IMG/VR virus record: IMGVR_UViG_3300008116_000213
Coordinates: 1-27,555 of that record
DNA from: a virus
Direction: 5' to 3' (one strand)
DNA length: 27,555 nt
The position numbers were made by a program, and so were the translations under genes. The notes under the pieces are model-generated. The model was not told where the DNA came from. It did not search any database and was given only the letters and a program-made list of their open reading frames with translations. This document shows, one piece after another, positions 1 to 9,274 of this stretch. The stretch's first letter is position 1, and every line of letters begins with the position of its first letter.

Positions 1-36
1 ACTGGTGGATTAAGAAATAAATTAGATAACTTTTAA
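1..36 (+). other. Upstream piece of tape-measure reading frame ending in in-frame TAA
   Basis: Frame 1 is open from the first base and ends at TAA 34-36. The eleven residues before it and the 69 residues after it (37-243) read as one continuous tape-measure-like stretch in the same frame. The other two frames are closed within the first 18 bases. Most likely this is the upstream part of the tape-measure gene interrupted by a nonsense codon or a base error (AAA, CAA or GAA changed to TAA). Where the gene truly begins lies outside the window. Confidence 0.5.
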
Positions 37-243
37 GACAGTCTTAAATTTGCCCAGGTAGAGTTAGGTAAAGCTATTTTAAAAAATATAGTTTTAGAGG
101 GCGTCCTAAAAAGCATTACAAATAGAATAGAGAACCTTTTAATATTTTGGGGCGGTCTTAGCGAAGGAACAAAAGAATTAATTGTAATAACTGCCAAATA
201 TATAGCTATTGGTGGTGCATTAGCCTGGGTTATAGGTCAAATA

Positions 244-1968
244 ATGAGTGCCGTCGGTACATTAACGATGGCATTTGGTGGACTTATAAGGTTTATGTCA
301 ACGTATGATCAACTTACTGGAATTATTAAAATTACTACGGGCGGTTGGGTAACTATTGCTTTAGCGGCCGCTGCTGCAATTGCTCTTTTTGCTTATAATG
401 TTCACCAAGCAAACAAACCTATAGATGATTTGTCTGGTTATTTGTCAAGTTCTGCAAGAGAAATGCAGAAAGAAATAACACAATTAGAATTTAGTTTTAA
501 ACTTATAAACGATACTAATACAAGTAATAAATTAAGATTAAAATTAATTAATGATATAAAAGATAAATACGGACAATATCTTCCTGATTTAAAAACCGAA
601 CAAGACTATTTAAATAATATGTCTTTAGTAATGAAGGTTTTAAATGTAGAATTAGCGAAGAAGTTTGAAATAATGAAATTACAAGGGGTTGCTGATAAAC
701 AACTTGAAAGATCAGTTCAATTATTAGATAGAGAAAAACAAGCTTATTTTGAAATAGAAAAATTAAGAAAAAGAAATCAGGAAATTAGTAAAATAGGATT
801 AAACCCATTAACGGCAATAGAAGCAGCTTCAAATACTCAAAAAATAAAATCTTTATTTAAAGAGGTAGAAAAAATAAAAAAAGAAAGCCTTGTAATAGAA
901 ACAGCATGGTCAAAAACATCTGAAGAATTAGATAAATTATTAGGAGATGTTCCTCAATTAAATGATGAAATATTTAGTCCTACTACAGGAAGTGGATTAG
1001 ATAAAGCTAAAACTCAATTTGAATTATTAGAAGAAGAATTAAAAAAGACAGAAGAACAATATAAAAATGTTGTTTTGACGCAAGGTGCTTTGTCGGCTGA
1101 TGCAATAAAATTAGAAGCAAGATACTACGAACTGTTAAATACACTACAAGGCGTTAATAGAGAATGGGATAAAATAGAAAATAGAGAATTTGATATTAAA
1201 CCATTACCACAAAGTAATCCAAGAAAAACAGATGAAGAAAATTTTGCCGAAGTAATTACTCCTGATATATCAAAAAAAATACAATTATCTACTGGTTATA
1301 TTAAGGACCAAAGCAAAGCAATGAGGGAGTTAGGTAAGTCCACAAGTGAGGTAGCTAGTATTGTACAAACAACTCAAAACAATGCTTTTATAGATAATTT
1401 TACAAGAAAATACGATAAAGTTAGGAATGCTATTAAAGTAACTGTAGAGGATTTAAAAGAATTTAATGTTACTCTACAAAAATTAGTTGACGATACATTG
1501 GGTGACGTTGCATTTTCGCTTGGTGAACAACTTGGAAATGCTTTGTCAGGTGCTGGTTTTTCTATTAAAAGTATTTTAATGCCTGTTGCAGACGCATTAA
1601 TACAATTTGGAAAGTTAGCAATACAAACTGGTTTTGCTGCTGAAAGTATTAAAGTAGCATTAAAAAGTTTAGGTGGTGTTGGTGCTATTGCTGCTGGTGT
1701 AGCGTTAGTAGCTTTAGGTACAATAGTCAAAAGTAAACTACAGGTGCCAAAACTTGCTAAAGGTGGTTTGGCATTTGGGCCCACAATGGCGGTAGTTGGA
1801 GATAACCGTGGTGCAAGTTATGATCCGGAAGTAATTGCTCCTTTGTCAAAGTTAAAAGGAATGTTAGGAGATACTGGATTTAATGGAGTGCTTGAAACAC
1901 GCATAAGTGGAAACGATTTAATTATTTTATTAAACAGATCTCAAAAAGGATTAAATAGAATAAAATAA
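244..1968 (+). CDS. Phage tail tape-measure protein, C-terminal part
   Basis: Tape-measure proteins set tail length and occupy the tail tube lumen. The first ATG in this frame is at 244 (574 residues), but bases 37-243 are coding-like in the same frame with no ATG, GTG or TTG, so the true protein extends further upstream and 244 is only the first formal start. Seen: a hydrophobic helix at about residues 33-51, long charged helices with coiled-coil character at 70-240 and 260-310, a second Ala/Gly-rich hydrophobic stretch at about 440-490, and the C-terminal motif LAKGGLAFGPTMAVVGDN followed by PEVIAPLSKL, which is typical of Bacteroidota phage tape-measure tails. The stop overlaps the next start as TAATG. 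Family call from motifs; no search was run. Confidence 0.88.
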   Translation: MSAVGTLTMAFGGLIRFMSTYDQLTGIIKITTGGWVTIALAAAAAIALFAYNVHQANKPIDDLSGYLSSSAREMQKEITQLEFSFKLINDTNTSNKLRLKLINDIKDKYGQYLPDLKTEQDYLNNMSLVMKVLNVELAKKFEIMKLQGVADKQLERSVQLLDREKQAYFEIEKLRKRNQEISKIGLNPLTAIEAASNTQKIKSLFKEVEKIKKESLVIETAWSKTSEELDKLLGDVPQLNDEIFSPTTGSGLDKAKTQFELLEEELKKTEEQYKNVVLTQGALSADAIKLEARYYELLNTLQGVNREWDKIENREFDIKPLPQSNPRKTDEENFAEVITPDISKKIQLSTGYIKDQSKAMRELGKSTSEVASIVQTTQNNAFIDNFTRKYDKVRNAIKVTVEDLKEFNVTLQKLVDDTLGDVAFSLGEQLGNALSGAGFSIKSILMPVADALIQFGKLAIQTGFAAESIKVALKSLGGVGAIAAGVALVALGTIVKSKLQVPKLAKGGLAFGPTMAVVGDNRGASYDPEVIAPLSKLKGMLGDTGFNGVLETRISGNDLIILLNRSQKGLNRIK

Positions 1969-4193
1969 TGGCTATAAGGTATCAATCAACAATTTATAGT
2001 GAAAAAGGTAGGAAAGTAACTATTGCTATTAAGGATAAAAACTTTTCTGGTGTATTTGGTTCTTTTGATGTAATTAACTTAAATGTAAAATATGAAAGTG
2101 ATTCTATTCAAGGGCAAGAAAGGTTTACACCGATTGTTGGTTCAAGTTGTGATTTAAGTATTATAATAAATTCATCGGGATTAGTAAATTTGTTAACTGA
2201 TATTGGGTTAGCTATAGAAGGTAGATTTACTTTAGATTTAACGGCTTATGAAAGCGATGATACTACAATTTCGTATAGATGGTACGGTTATATTGTCACA
2301 GATTTAATAGAATTTGAAGATTTACCATTAGCCACAACTTATGAAGCTAAAATATCTGCTATTGATGGGTTAGGTTGGTTAAAAACACTAGATTATAAAA
2401 GTGCAGTTGGCCCCTATTTGGGTCAGGATACTGTAGTCCAACATATTTTAAATTGTCTTAATCAATTAGATTTTGTCCAGGATGATTTAGTAGCAAATAA
2501 TTTACCCGTATTACATACCGTTTTTAATTGGCATGAAAACACTTTGACTTATAGTGCTGATAATGATTTTGCACTTAAAACGGCTATACAGCATAGGGCA
2601 TTTTACCACAGGGATACAAAAAACAATTATATATGGCAAAGTTGCTATGATGTATTAAAAAAGATTTGTCAGGTATTTGGCGCAAGATTAATTTTTAGTG
2701 GCAGTCAATATTGGTTAATACAAATTAATGAATATACCAATACGCCAACATTTCATAGGTACTTTAAATATAGTGCTTATGGTGTTCAGTCTGTAGGTAC
2801 ATTTAATCTTGATTTTACTATAACTAATATCCAAACCAATTTATCTGGTAGCGATTTAATGAGATTAGCCGGTGGTAGATGGACATATTATAGTGCATTA
2901 AAAAATGCAGTAGTAAGGTATAATCATAATGGTAAAAAGAATTTAATGCCTGGTGTAGTTTATAATTACATTACAAATACAGATCCTATTATTGTTAGAA
3001 CGGATGTATTAGATAGTACGATAGATATAGCAAAATTAAGTTATACAGGTATTTTATACCAAAGAAGTATATGGTTAACTGGCGGTGGTTTTATGCCTCA
3101 CATATTTGTTTATGCAGTAAAAGTAGCGTCTATTATTGATTATATTCCATTAATGGGATTTAATGTATTGCAAACATGGTCACTTGGTAGTGGATGGAGT
3201 ATTTTAAATGGTAGTTTATTTGCAACAACTGTAACTGGAATTACTCAATGGACAGGAGATTCTGTTGTAGCTAATAAATATTATTACATTACAATAAAAG
3301 TTTCATTACAATCAGGTACACTACGATTGAGAATTGGTGGAGTTACAAAAACTATAACAGATTCTGGTGATTATGAATATAAAATATATACAATTAACAC
3401 AGACCCATTTAGATTGGATTCAGTATCTAATCCTAAATTTACAGGAGTGGTTGATGCTTTATTGGTAAAAAAAGAAAATAAATTTCTTAAAAGACCAGTC
3501 AATTTTACAAACGGATTTAATTATCAATTAGGTGCGGCAAGTTGGGAAAATAGTTTTTATGAATGGGAATTTGTTACCGATATTATACAATTAGATGGAA
3601 CTGAAATTGTAAATAAAACTATATCATTTGACACATTGGCTATTCCAGAAACTGGAGAGTATGTTTGGGAAATGAGATTAAAAGAAGTAAGAGATGAATT
3701 TGGTACAGATATAAAAGCAGATTATAATATTGAATTTTATTTGACTAACAATTACCTAGAATTTATGCCAGATGGTACAATTCAAGGACAATCTGACTTA
3801 CTTGAATTTGCTAGTGATAATGATGATAAATCATCAGTTGTATCTAATATAGATGTTTATCTTGGTGACGGGCCCTCCGCAACAACTACAGGTGCTTTAA
3901 GGATATTAAATACAAGTGGAATTTATGAACCTTCTGATGGATGGAAGGTAGGTAATACTGGTAGTGCAAAAAATATAAGTCAATTATTAGTAAACGAAGT
4001 TATCAAAGGTCAACTTACGCCTAAAAAAAGAATGATTGATATGCCTTTCCAAAATTTGGTTGTAAACAAACCATTTTTACCTCATAAAATAATAGTTTAC
4101 GAAAATAATTATTATGTATTTGAAAGAGGTGACTTAGATTTGCTAACAGAAATTACAAGAGGTGATTTTTTTAAAATAGAAATTGATGCCTAA
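1968..4193 (+). CDS. Tail/baseplate structural protein with jelly-roll-like insert
   Basis: The product has 741 residues and lies directly after the tape measure, the position of distal tail and tail-hub proteins, so a baseplate or hub role is inferred. The N-terminal 130 residues are beta-rich (YRWYGYIVTDLIEFED and similar), as in tail-tube-terminating proteins. Residues about 396-501 form an independent beta-rich module (TWSLGSGWSILNG ... RLRIGGVTKTI ... VDALLVKK) that resembles a carbohydrate-binding jelly roll; a related module occurs in the fibre gene at residues 444-558 of that protein. The start ATG overlaps the preceding stop, and the end overlaps the next gene by 8 bases, so translation is coupled. 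The exact structural role is not shown by the sequence. Confidence 0.8.
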   Translation: MAIRYQSTIYSEKGRKVTIAIKDKNFSGVFGSFDVINLNVKYESDSIQGQERFTPIVGSSCDLSIIINSSGLVNLLTDIGLAIEGRFTLDLTAYESDDTTISYRWYGYIVTDLIEFEDLPLATTYEAKISAIDGLGWLKTLDYKSAVGPYLGQDTVVQHILNCLNQLDFVQDDLVANNLPVLHTVFNWHENTLTYSADNDFALKTAIQHRAFYHRDTKNNYIWQSCYDVLKKICQVFGARLIFSGSQYWLIQINEYTNTPTFHRYFKYSAYGVQSVGTFNLDFTITNIQTNLSGSDLMRLAGGRWTYYSALKNAVVRYNHNGKKNLMPGVVYNYITNTDPIIVRTDVLDSTIDIAKLSYTGILYQRSIWLTGGGFMPHIFVYAVKVASIIDYIPLMGFNVLQTWSLGSGWSILNGSLFATTVTGITQWTGDSVVANKYYYITIKVSLQSGTLRLRIGGVTKTITDSGDYEYKIYTINTDPFRLDSVSNPKFTGVVDALLVKKENKFLKRPVNFTNGFNYQLGAASWENSFYEWEFVTDIIQLDGTEIVNKTISFDTLAIPETGEYVWEMRLKEVRDEFGTDIKADYNIEFYLTNNYLEFMPDGTIQGQSDLLEFASDNDDKSSVVSNIDVYLGDGPSATTTGALRILNTSGIYEPSDGWKVGNTGSAKNISQLLVNEVIKGQLTPKKRMIDMPFQNLVVNKPFLPHKIIVYENNYYVFERGDLDLLTEITRGDFFKIEIDA

Positions 4194-4557
4194 TTATACT
4201 GAAAGAACTGTATTATCTAAACCACGAGATTACAATGAAGTAGCTAATAATGCTGGAAGTGGTGGAGTGGTAAATAATAATGTCACAGAGACAATAAACA
4301 ATGTGACGGTAAATGGTTCTGTCGTTTCTATTTTCAATCAAGAATTTGTAAATGTTTATTCTAACGTATTAACATGGACACAAAATAACGGTAATTTACC
4401 CTTAACAAATGTAAATGCTTCTATTCATGTATATCAAAATGGACAAAAATTAATAGAAAGTCAGTTTACTATAACGCAACCCAATACAATTACTATTGAT
4501 AGTGCAACACATTACGATGGAAGTAATTATATTATATTTGCATTAAACATAGCCTAA
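4186..4557 (+). CDS. Small beta-rich tail-associated protein
   Basis: The product has 123 residues when started at ATG 4186; the frame also allows TTG at 4183, but ATG is preferred. Residues 25-50 are Asn/Val/Thr-rich with alternating hydrophobicity (VTETINNVTVNGSVVSIF), and the C-terminal half has the pattern LTWTQNNGNLPLTNVNASIH ... VYQNGQKL ... ITIDSATHYDGSNYIIFAL, a short beta-sandwich-like unit often found at ends of phage fibres. It sits between the baseplate-like protein and the fibre, with an 8-base overlap upstream and a TAATG overlap downstream. A role as fibre adaptor or baseplate decoration is inferred only from position. Confidence 0.75.
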   Translation: MPNYTERTVLSKPRDYNEVANNAGSGGVVNNNVTETINNVTVNGSVVSIFNQEFVNVYSNVLTWTQNNGNLPLTNVNASIHVYQNGQKLIESQFTITQPNTITIDSATHYDGSNYIIFALNIA

Positions 4558-7500
4558 TGGAAGAAATAAAAACACCAAAGAAAGAACGTAAGTTTTTAAA
4601 AGCCGTTGGAAATATTGCCAAAGTTTTAGCGAATGAATTAGTCATGGGAATAGCCAGGAAGTTTATTGGTAAAGCTATTGACAAAGTAGGCAATAAACGG
4701 CAAGGTCTATCAATGGCTTTAATTATTATTGCCTCTACTTCTGCTTTTGCCCAATACCCAACAACCTCAAACAAACAAAGATTAGGTTTTCAAACCACGG
4801 GCGACGGGCTTGTTTGGCGAGGGTCATTATCCGACACAGCAACCATACAACCAATAAACAACCAAAACGCATGGGTTATTCTTGATACAATCAACCTTAA
4901 ATTTTATACGTTTGATTTTACTTCCAACGTTTGGAATTTAGTTGGCGGTGGCGGTGCGGCTTTTACGCAGCCCGTGGATTCCTTGTTTTTCAATGTCAAT
5001 GTTCCGACAAATAATGTAGATACGGCAAAGATGCGTTGGGATTCCGATTTGGCAACCGTGGTACTTGGATTAAATGACAATGTACCTAATGAACTTGGAT
5101 TCAAAAACTTTTGGCTTGTTAAGAATCAAACAGGAACAACCATTACCAAAGGTAGCCTTGTTTACGCCAATGGCACGGTTGGTTCAAGTGGCAGAATAAC
5201 GGTTGCGAAATTCATTGCCAACGGCTCAATAGATGCAAAGTATTTACTTGGAATAACGGCACATGATTTAACCGATGGTGAAGATGGGTATGTTATTTCA
5301 TTTGGCAAAATAAGGCAAGTTAATACTGATACCTTTGCGGCTGGCGCAATTCTTTACCCATCGCCAACTGTGGCAGGTGTTTGGACAGATATAGAGCCTG
5401 TTGCACCTAATCTTGATATGCCTATTGGCTTTTGTATCAATTCAGCAATAAACACAGGTACAATAGCCATACGCGTAGCATCGGGATATAAATTATCAGA
5501 GCTTCACGACGTTTCAATAACGTCTCCTGTTGAAAATTCATCTTTGTATTATAAAGGTGGATTATGGAGAGACACAACGGCGGCGTTATTAACAAGTGAC
5601 ACGGCTTCAATGCTATTGCCTTACCTTCGCGATGCCGACACAGTATCTTTGTCAAATAGGATTAATCTTAAATTAAATATTGCTGACACATCAGCCTTCG
5701 CACGGGACAATCAAATCAGCGGAACAAGTGGGCAGGTGGCGTATTTTAATTCAAGTAGCAGCGTTGTTTCCGACACTGCTTTGCGTTGGAGCGCAGCCAA
5801 CAAGTCACTTGGTATCAATATGAAAACCGTACCATCGGGCGCAAACTTGATTCTTAAAAACAGTCAAGAGCCTGTTAGAAGTACGGTTGTGGCAACGCAA
5901 ACATTTGGCGCAGATACAACGAATTGGACACGCGGTGCAGGTTGGACATTTAACGGAACACAGGCGGTGGCAACAGCAGCGACGGGTAATTTGACTTACA
6001 CGCCTTCTTTGACTATTACGGCTGGAAATGCGTATGAAGTTACATATACTTTAAGCGGTTATTCAGCTGGAACATTGACGGCGGCGGTTGGAAATGTTAC
6101 TTATAATCTTCCGTCATATAATATAACGAATGTGGTAGTTTTATTACCAACAAACGCAACAGGCGGTTTTAGGTTTACTACATCTACATTTACTGGTAAC
6201 TTGGATAATATTAGTATAGTGCAAATTTCAAATCCAGCACCTATTTTATTTGCTGGTCAAGATGATGATAATAATACTTTATACAATTCCATAGTAATGC
6301 CAAATTTAACATCATTAAGTTTTGGAGGAGGTGCAAGATATACAACTGGAACTAGTAATTTTTCACATGGATCTGGTTTAGAAAAAAATACAACTGGAAA
6401 TAATAATATTTTTATTGGCATTAATAATGGTTTAAACAATACAACTGGTTCAAATAATGTATTTTTTGGTCAAATATCTGGTCAAAATAATACAATTGGT
6501 AACAATAACTATTTTTTTGGTGAAAGAGCTGGACAGTTTAATACATCTGGTTCGCGTAATTATTTTTTTGGAACTACAACTGGTCAAAATAATACAGTTG
6601 GCAATGATAATGTATTCTTTGGAACAGCAGCTGGATTTTCTAATTTATCTGGAAGTAATAATTTTTTCTTTGGTGTAAATGCAGGTAATAAAAATACTAC
6701 TGGAGCTTCAAATAATTTTATTGGCTTTAGTGCAGGATTTAGCATGATAAATGGTAGTAGTAATAATTTCATAGGCGTTGACGTTGGTAGAAATGCAACA
6801 ACTGGAAATAATAATAATTTTATTGGTGCAGATGCAGGAAATATAAATACTGGAAGTACAAATAATTTTATTGGTTTTCGCGCTGGATATTTTAATACAT
6901 CTGGTGGAAATAATAATTTTATAGGTTCAAACGCTGGATATTTAAATAGAATAGGTAGTTTTAATTCTTTTTTTGGCGGAGATGCTGGTTATGTAAATAA
7001 AAGTGGTTCAAATAACGTATCTATTGGCTATCGTTCAATGTATAATACTGTTACTGCTGATTCGCTTTCAGGCTCAAACAACATTGCACTTGGCACAAAC
7101 GCTGCCGATAACATTGCAGGCGCAGCCGCTGGCAACGTTGCCATTGGCAATGCCGTTGACCTTCCCACCAACAACGGCTCAAATCAAGGCGTTTACCAAA
7201 ACGTTTTATTTTTCACGGGCGCAAGTGGCACAGGAACAACGATTGCAGCAGCCTCAAAAGCAGGAATAAAAACGAATGCTCCAAACCGTGACCTTGAAGT
7301 AGCTGGCGAAGTGCGAATAACGGATTTAACAACCGACGCACCAACGCGCCTTGTTGGTGCAGATGCAGAAGGTGACTTGGGACAGGTGACGTTAGGCGCA
7401 GGGTTAAGCCTTGCATCTTCAAGTTTACTTGCTGATACCAGTTTCCTTGTTACAAGGTTTGACACGGCTTCCATGCTTACGCCGTATTTCAGGGATGCAG

Positions 7501-8642
7501 ATACAACTTCTTTAAACCTTACTTCAAGATTTGCAGCTAAATTAAATATATCTGACACGGCTTCGATGCTGACAAATTACTTGCGCACGGGCACGGCGGC
7601 TTCGACTTATTTACCTTTGACGGGTGGGACTTTGACAGGTGACTTAGGTATTTCTAAAAGTAGTAATTCAATTTTAAGATTATCTTCAGCAGACGTTGGA
7701 AGTTATGGAAAGTTAATATTTTCATCAAATAATGGTGGTTATTTAAATTACGGTGCATCGATAGAATCTTCTGGCGATGGTGTTGGAATAGACGTTGGCA
7801 GCCTAAATTTTCTTACAGGATTTGGAACGGTAAGAACAAATCGAATGACTATAACACCAACAGGTAATTTAACTATTGTAAATAGTGCTACAATCGGTGG
7901 CACGCTCGGCGTCACAGGCGCAACGACATTGACAGGTGGTATAAAAATTATTGGAACAACTGATATTTTTAACGGGCAACCTTTTTCAACGTTACAATTA
8001 ATACCCGCACCAACCATTGGTTCAACAGATAATACTATCCAAACAATAAATACAACAGGGCTATCATTTAAAATCGGATTAACCGAAAGAATGAAAATAA
8101 ATAGTTCAGGATTATTAACCGTTACAGATGCTGCGACTTTTAATAGTGGAGCCGTGTTCAATGAAGCCGCAACTGATTCCGACTTCCGCGTGGAAAGTGA
8201 AGCCAACGCACATATGCTTTTCGTGGATGCCTCAACAAGCAGGGTGGGCATTGGTACAAATAGCCCTACTAAAACGCTTGACGTAAATGGAGAATTAAAC
8301 GTTCTTTCAGCAGGTACATTTGGCGGTAGGTTAAATACAAATTGGCTCGAACGTACATATAGTAATTCAACATCTACATCATTGACAGTTAGCGTAAATA
8401 CAACTTGGTTAAAATTGGAAAATAATTCAACTATTACTTTAACTTTACCCAATGCAGCTACTTATCCTGGCAAAGAATTGCATATAAAAAATGCTGGTAC
8501 AGGTGCGGTAAATTCCTTAAGTAGTAATATTGAACCATTAAATAGCACAACGATAGGTACTGCAATTTTAGCAAGTGGCGGAGGTAAGTGGGCAACTTTA
8601 GTAAGCGATGGTACTTACTGGGTAATAATGGCTGGAAATTAA
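4557..8642 (+). CDS. Large mosaic tail fibre with 17-residue repeat array
   Basis: The product has 1361 residues and is the likely receptor-binding fibre. Order: basic amphipathic N-terminus 1-50; signal-peptide-like segment 53-66 (MALIIIASTSAFAQ, possible cleavage after A65); phage fibre domain about 189-320 (KNQTGTTITKGSLVYANG ... LYPSPTVAGVW); a DTASML-PYLRDADT repeat at 348, recurring at 968 and in part at 1000; jelly-roll-like module 444-558; thirteen repeats of roughly N-T-T-G-S-N-N-x-F-F-G-x-x-A-G at 611-825, resembling the left-handed beta-roll heads of trimeric adhesins; a LPLTGGTLTG motif near 1018; GIGTNSPTKTLDVNG near 1231; and a beta-rich end. The TAATG overlap supports start 4557; ATG 4713 is the alternative. 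No S74 chaperone domain is visible. Base composition switches along the gene, suggesting domain exchange. Confidence 0.88.
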   Translation: MEEIKTPKKERKFLKAVGNIAKVLANELVMGIARKFIGKAIDKVGNKRQGLSMALIIIASTSAFAQYPTTSNKQRLGFQTTGDGLVWRGSLSDTATIQPINNQNAWVILDTINLKFYTFDFTSNVWNLVGGGGAAFTQPVDSLFFNVNVPTNNVDTAKMRWDSDLATVVLGLNDNVPNELGFKNFWLVKNQTGTTITKGSLVYANGTVGSSGRITVAKFIANGSIDAKYLLGITAHDLTDGEDGYVISFGKIRQVNTDTFAAGAILYPSPTVAGVWTDIEPVAPNLDMPIGFCINSAINTGTIAIRVASGYKLSELHDVSITSPVENSSLYYKGGLWRDTTAALLTSDTASMLLPYLRDADTVSLSNRINLKLNIADTSAFARDNQISGTSGQVAYFNSSSSVVSDTALRWSAANKSLGINMKTVPSGANLILKNSQEPVRSTVVATQTFGADTTNWTRGAGWTFNGTQAVATAATGNLTYTPSLTITAGNAYEVTYTLSGYSAGTLTAAVGNVTYNLPSYNITNVVVLLPTNATGGFRFTTSTFTGNLDNISIVQISNPAPILFAGQDDDNNTLYNSIVMPNLTSLSFGGGARYTTGTSNFSHGSGLEKNTTGNNNIFIGINNGLNNTTGSNNVFFGQISGQNNTIGNNNYFFGERAGQFNTSGSRNYFFGTTTGQNNTVGNDNVFFGTAAGFSNLSGSNNFFFGVNAGNKNTTGASNNFIGFSAGFSMINGSSNNFIGVDVGRNATTGNNNNFIGADAGNINTGSTNNFIGFRAGYFNTSGGNNNFIGSNAGYLNRIGSFNSFFGGDAGYVNKSGSNNVSIGYRSMYNTVTADSLSGSNNIALGTNAADNIAGAAAGNVAIGNAVDLPTNNGSNQGVYQNVLFFTGASGTGTTIAAASKAGIKTNAPNRDLEVAGEVRITDLTTDAPTRLVGADAEGDLGQVTLGAGLSLASSSLLADTSFLVTRFDTASMLTPYFRDADTTSLNLTSRFAAKLNISDTASMLTNYLRTGTAASTYLPLTGGTLTGDLGISKSSNSILRLSSADVGSYGKLIFSSNNGGYLNYGASIESSGDGVGIDVGSLNFLTGFGTVRTNRMTITPTGNLTIVNSATIGGTLGVTGATTLTGGIKIIGTTDIFNGQPFSTLQLIPAPTIGSTDNTIQTINTTGLSFKIGLTERMKINSSGLLTVTDAATFNSGAVFNEAATDSDFRVESEANAHMLFVDASTSRVGIGTNSPTKTLDVNGELNVLSAGTFGGRLNTNWLERTYSNSTSTSLTVSVNTTWLKLENNSTITLTLPNAATYPGKELHIKNAGTGAVNSLSSNIEPLNSTTIGTAILASGGGKWATLVSDGTYWVIMAGN

Positions 8643-8659
8643 AAACTAAAAACATAAAC

Positions 8660-9274
8660 ATGAAAAAAATATTTTTCTTCTTATTATTTGCGTCTAAGCT
8701 TCAAGCCCAGACGATTACTTTTGATACATCGTATGTCAAAATTATTGACAATGCTTATTATCTTATTTACCGTGCCGATTATGCGGACGGTGGGTATTAT
8801 GAAAAGGCTTCCATTATTGGGGATACAAGTCAGCTTTATTATGGTGCTTTGTCAAGTTTTGAAAATAATGCAAATAACTTTGCTGACAAGGTTGTAGCTT
8901 ATTATGATTTTGGCAGGAAAATAACAGCAGTCATAAGGGAAAATAACAACCTTTTGACAATGACGGGCAAAAATCCATTGGATACTATTCTTAAAAACAA
9001 TGCAGAATTTTACACGGATAACAAATGGCAGATAACGTCACTTGGAATAACAGCAGCAGTTGACTTTAATTACAATAAAAATACAAGTGCATTCAGGTAC
9101 ATTGTCGAAGGCTCAACGGCAAAAAACGCTATTGTATTTTCAAAGTTTGCGATACGATTAATAAGTTATCCAGTTTTAGGACAATTTCTTGATTTATATT
9201 GGGAGGAGGGCAAAAGTAGGTATATTTCACAGGATGGCAAAGTAATTTTAAGGCAATTAAAAGCTAATCGATGA
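8660..9274 (+). CDS. Secreted protein of unknown function in the tail/lysis region
   Basis: The product has 204 residues from ATG 8660. An earlier in-frame start at 8588 lies inside the fibre gene and would bury the signal peptide, so 8660 is chosen; it is preceded by the A-rich leader AAAAACATAAAC. The N-terminus is a clear Sec signal (MKKIFFFLLFASKLQAQ) with probable cleavage around residue 16-17. The rest is soluble and beta-rich with many Tyr and Asn residues, and no known catalytic motif was recognised. Its 3' end overlaps the holin start (ATGA). It could act in the host envelope during lysis or be exported; neither is shown. Confidence 0.85.
   Translation: MKKIFFFLLFASKLQAQTITFDTSYVKIIDNAYYLIYRADYADGGYYEKASIIGDTSQLYYGALSSFENNANNFADKVVAYYDFGRKITAVIRENNNLLTMTGKNPLDTILKNNAEFYTDNKWQITSLGITAAVDFNYNKNTSAFRYIVEGSTAKNAIVFSKFAIRLISYPVLGQFLDLYWEEGKSRYISQDGKVILRQLKANR

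Noticed and set aside
1374-1784. 136-codon - strand frame inside the tape-measure gene
   Set aside because: Opposite to conserved tape-measure motifs and with shadow-like composition rich in Ala, Pro, Ser and Thr.
1-4557. Reassigned TAA codon
   Set aside because: TAA ends several well-supported genes in this window, including the tape measure itself at 1966-1968, and no UUA-anticodon suppressor tRNA is seen; a single in-frame TAA at 34 is better explained as an error or mutation.
6387-7040. Variable region of a diversity-generating retroelement in the fibre
   Set aside because: No reverse transcriptase and no second template copy of the region is present in the window, and the repeats extend across the whole block instead of ending in a C-type lectin fold.
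7748-8452. 234-codon open frame on the - strand inside the fibre gene
   Set aside because: It is antisense to well-supported fibre sequence, has a Val/Pro/Ser-rich composition typical of a frame shadow, and has no leader or neighbours on that strand.
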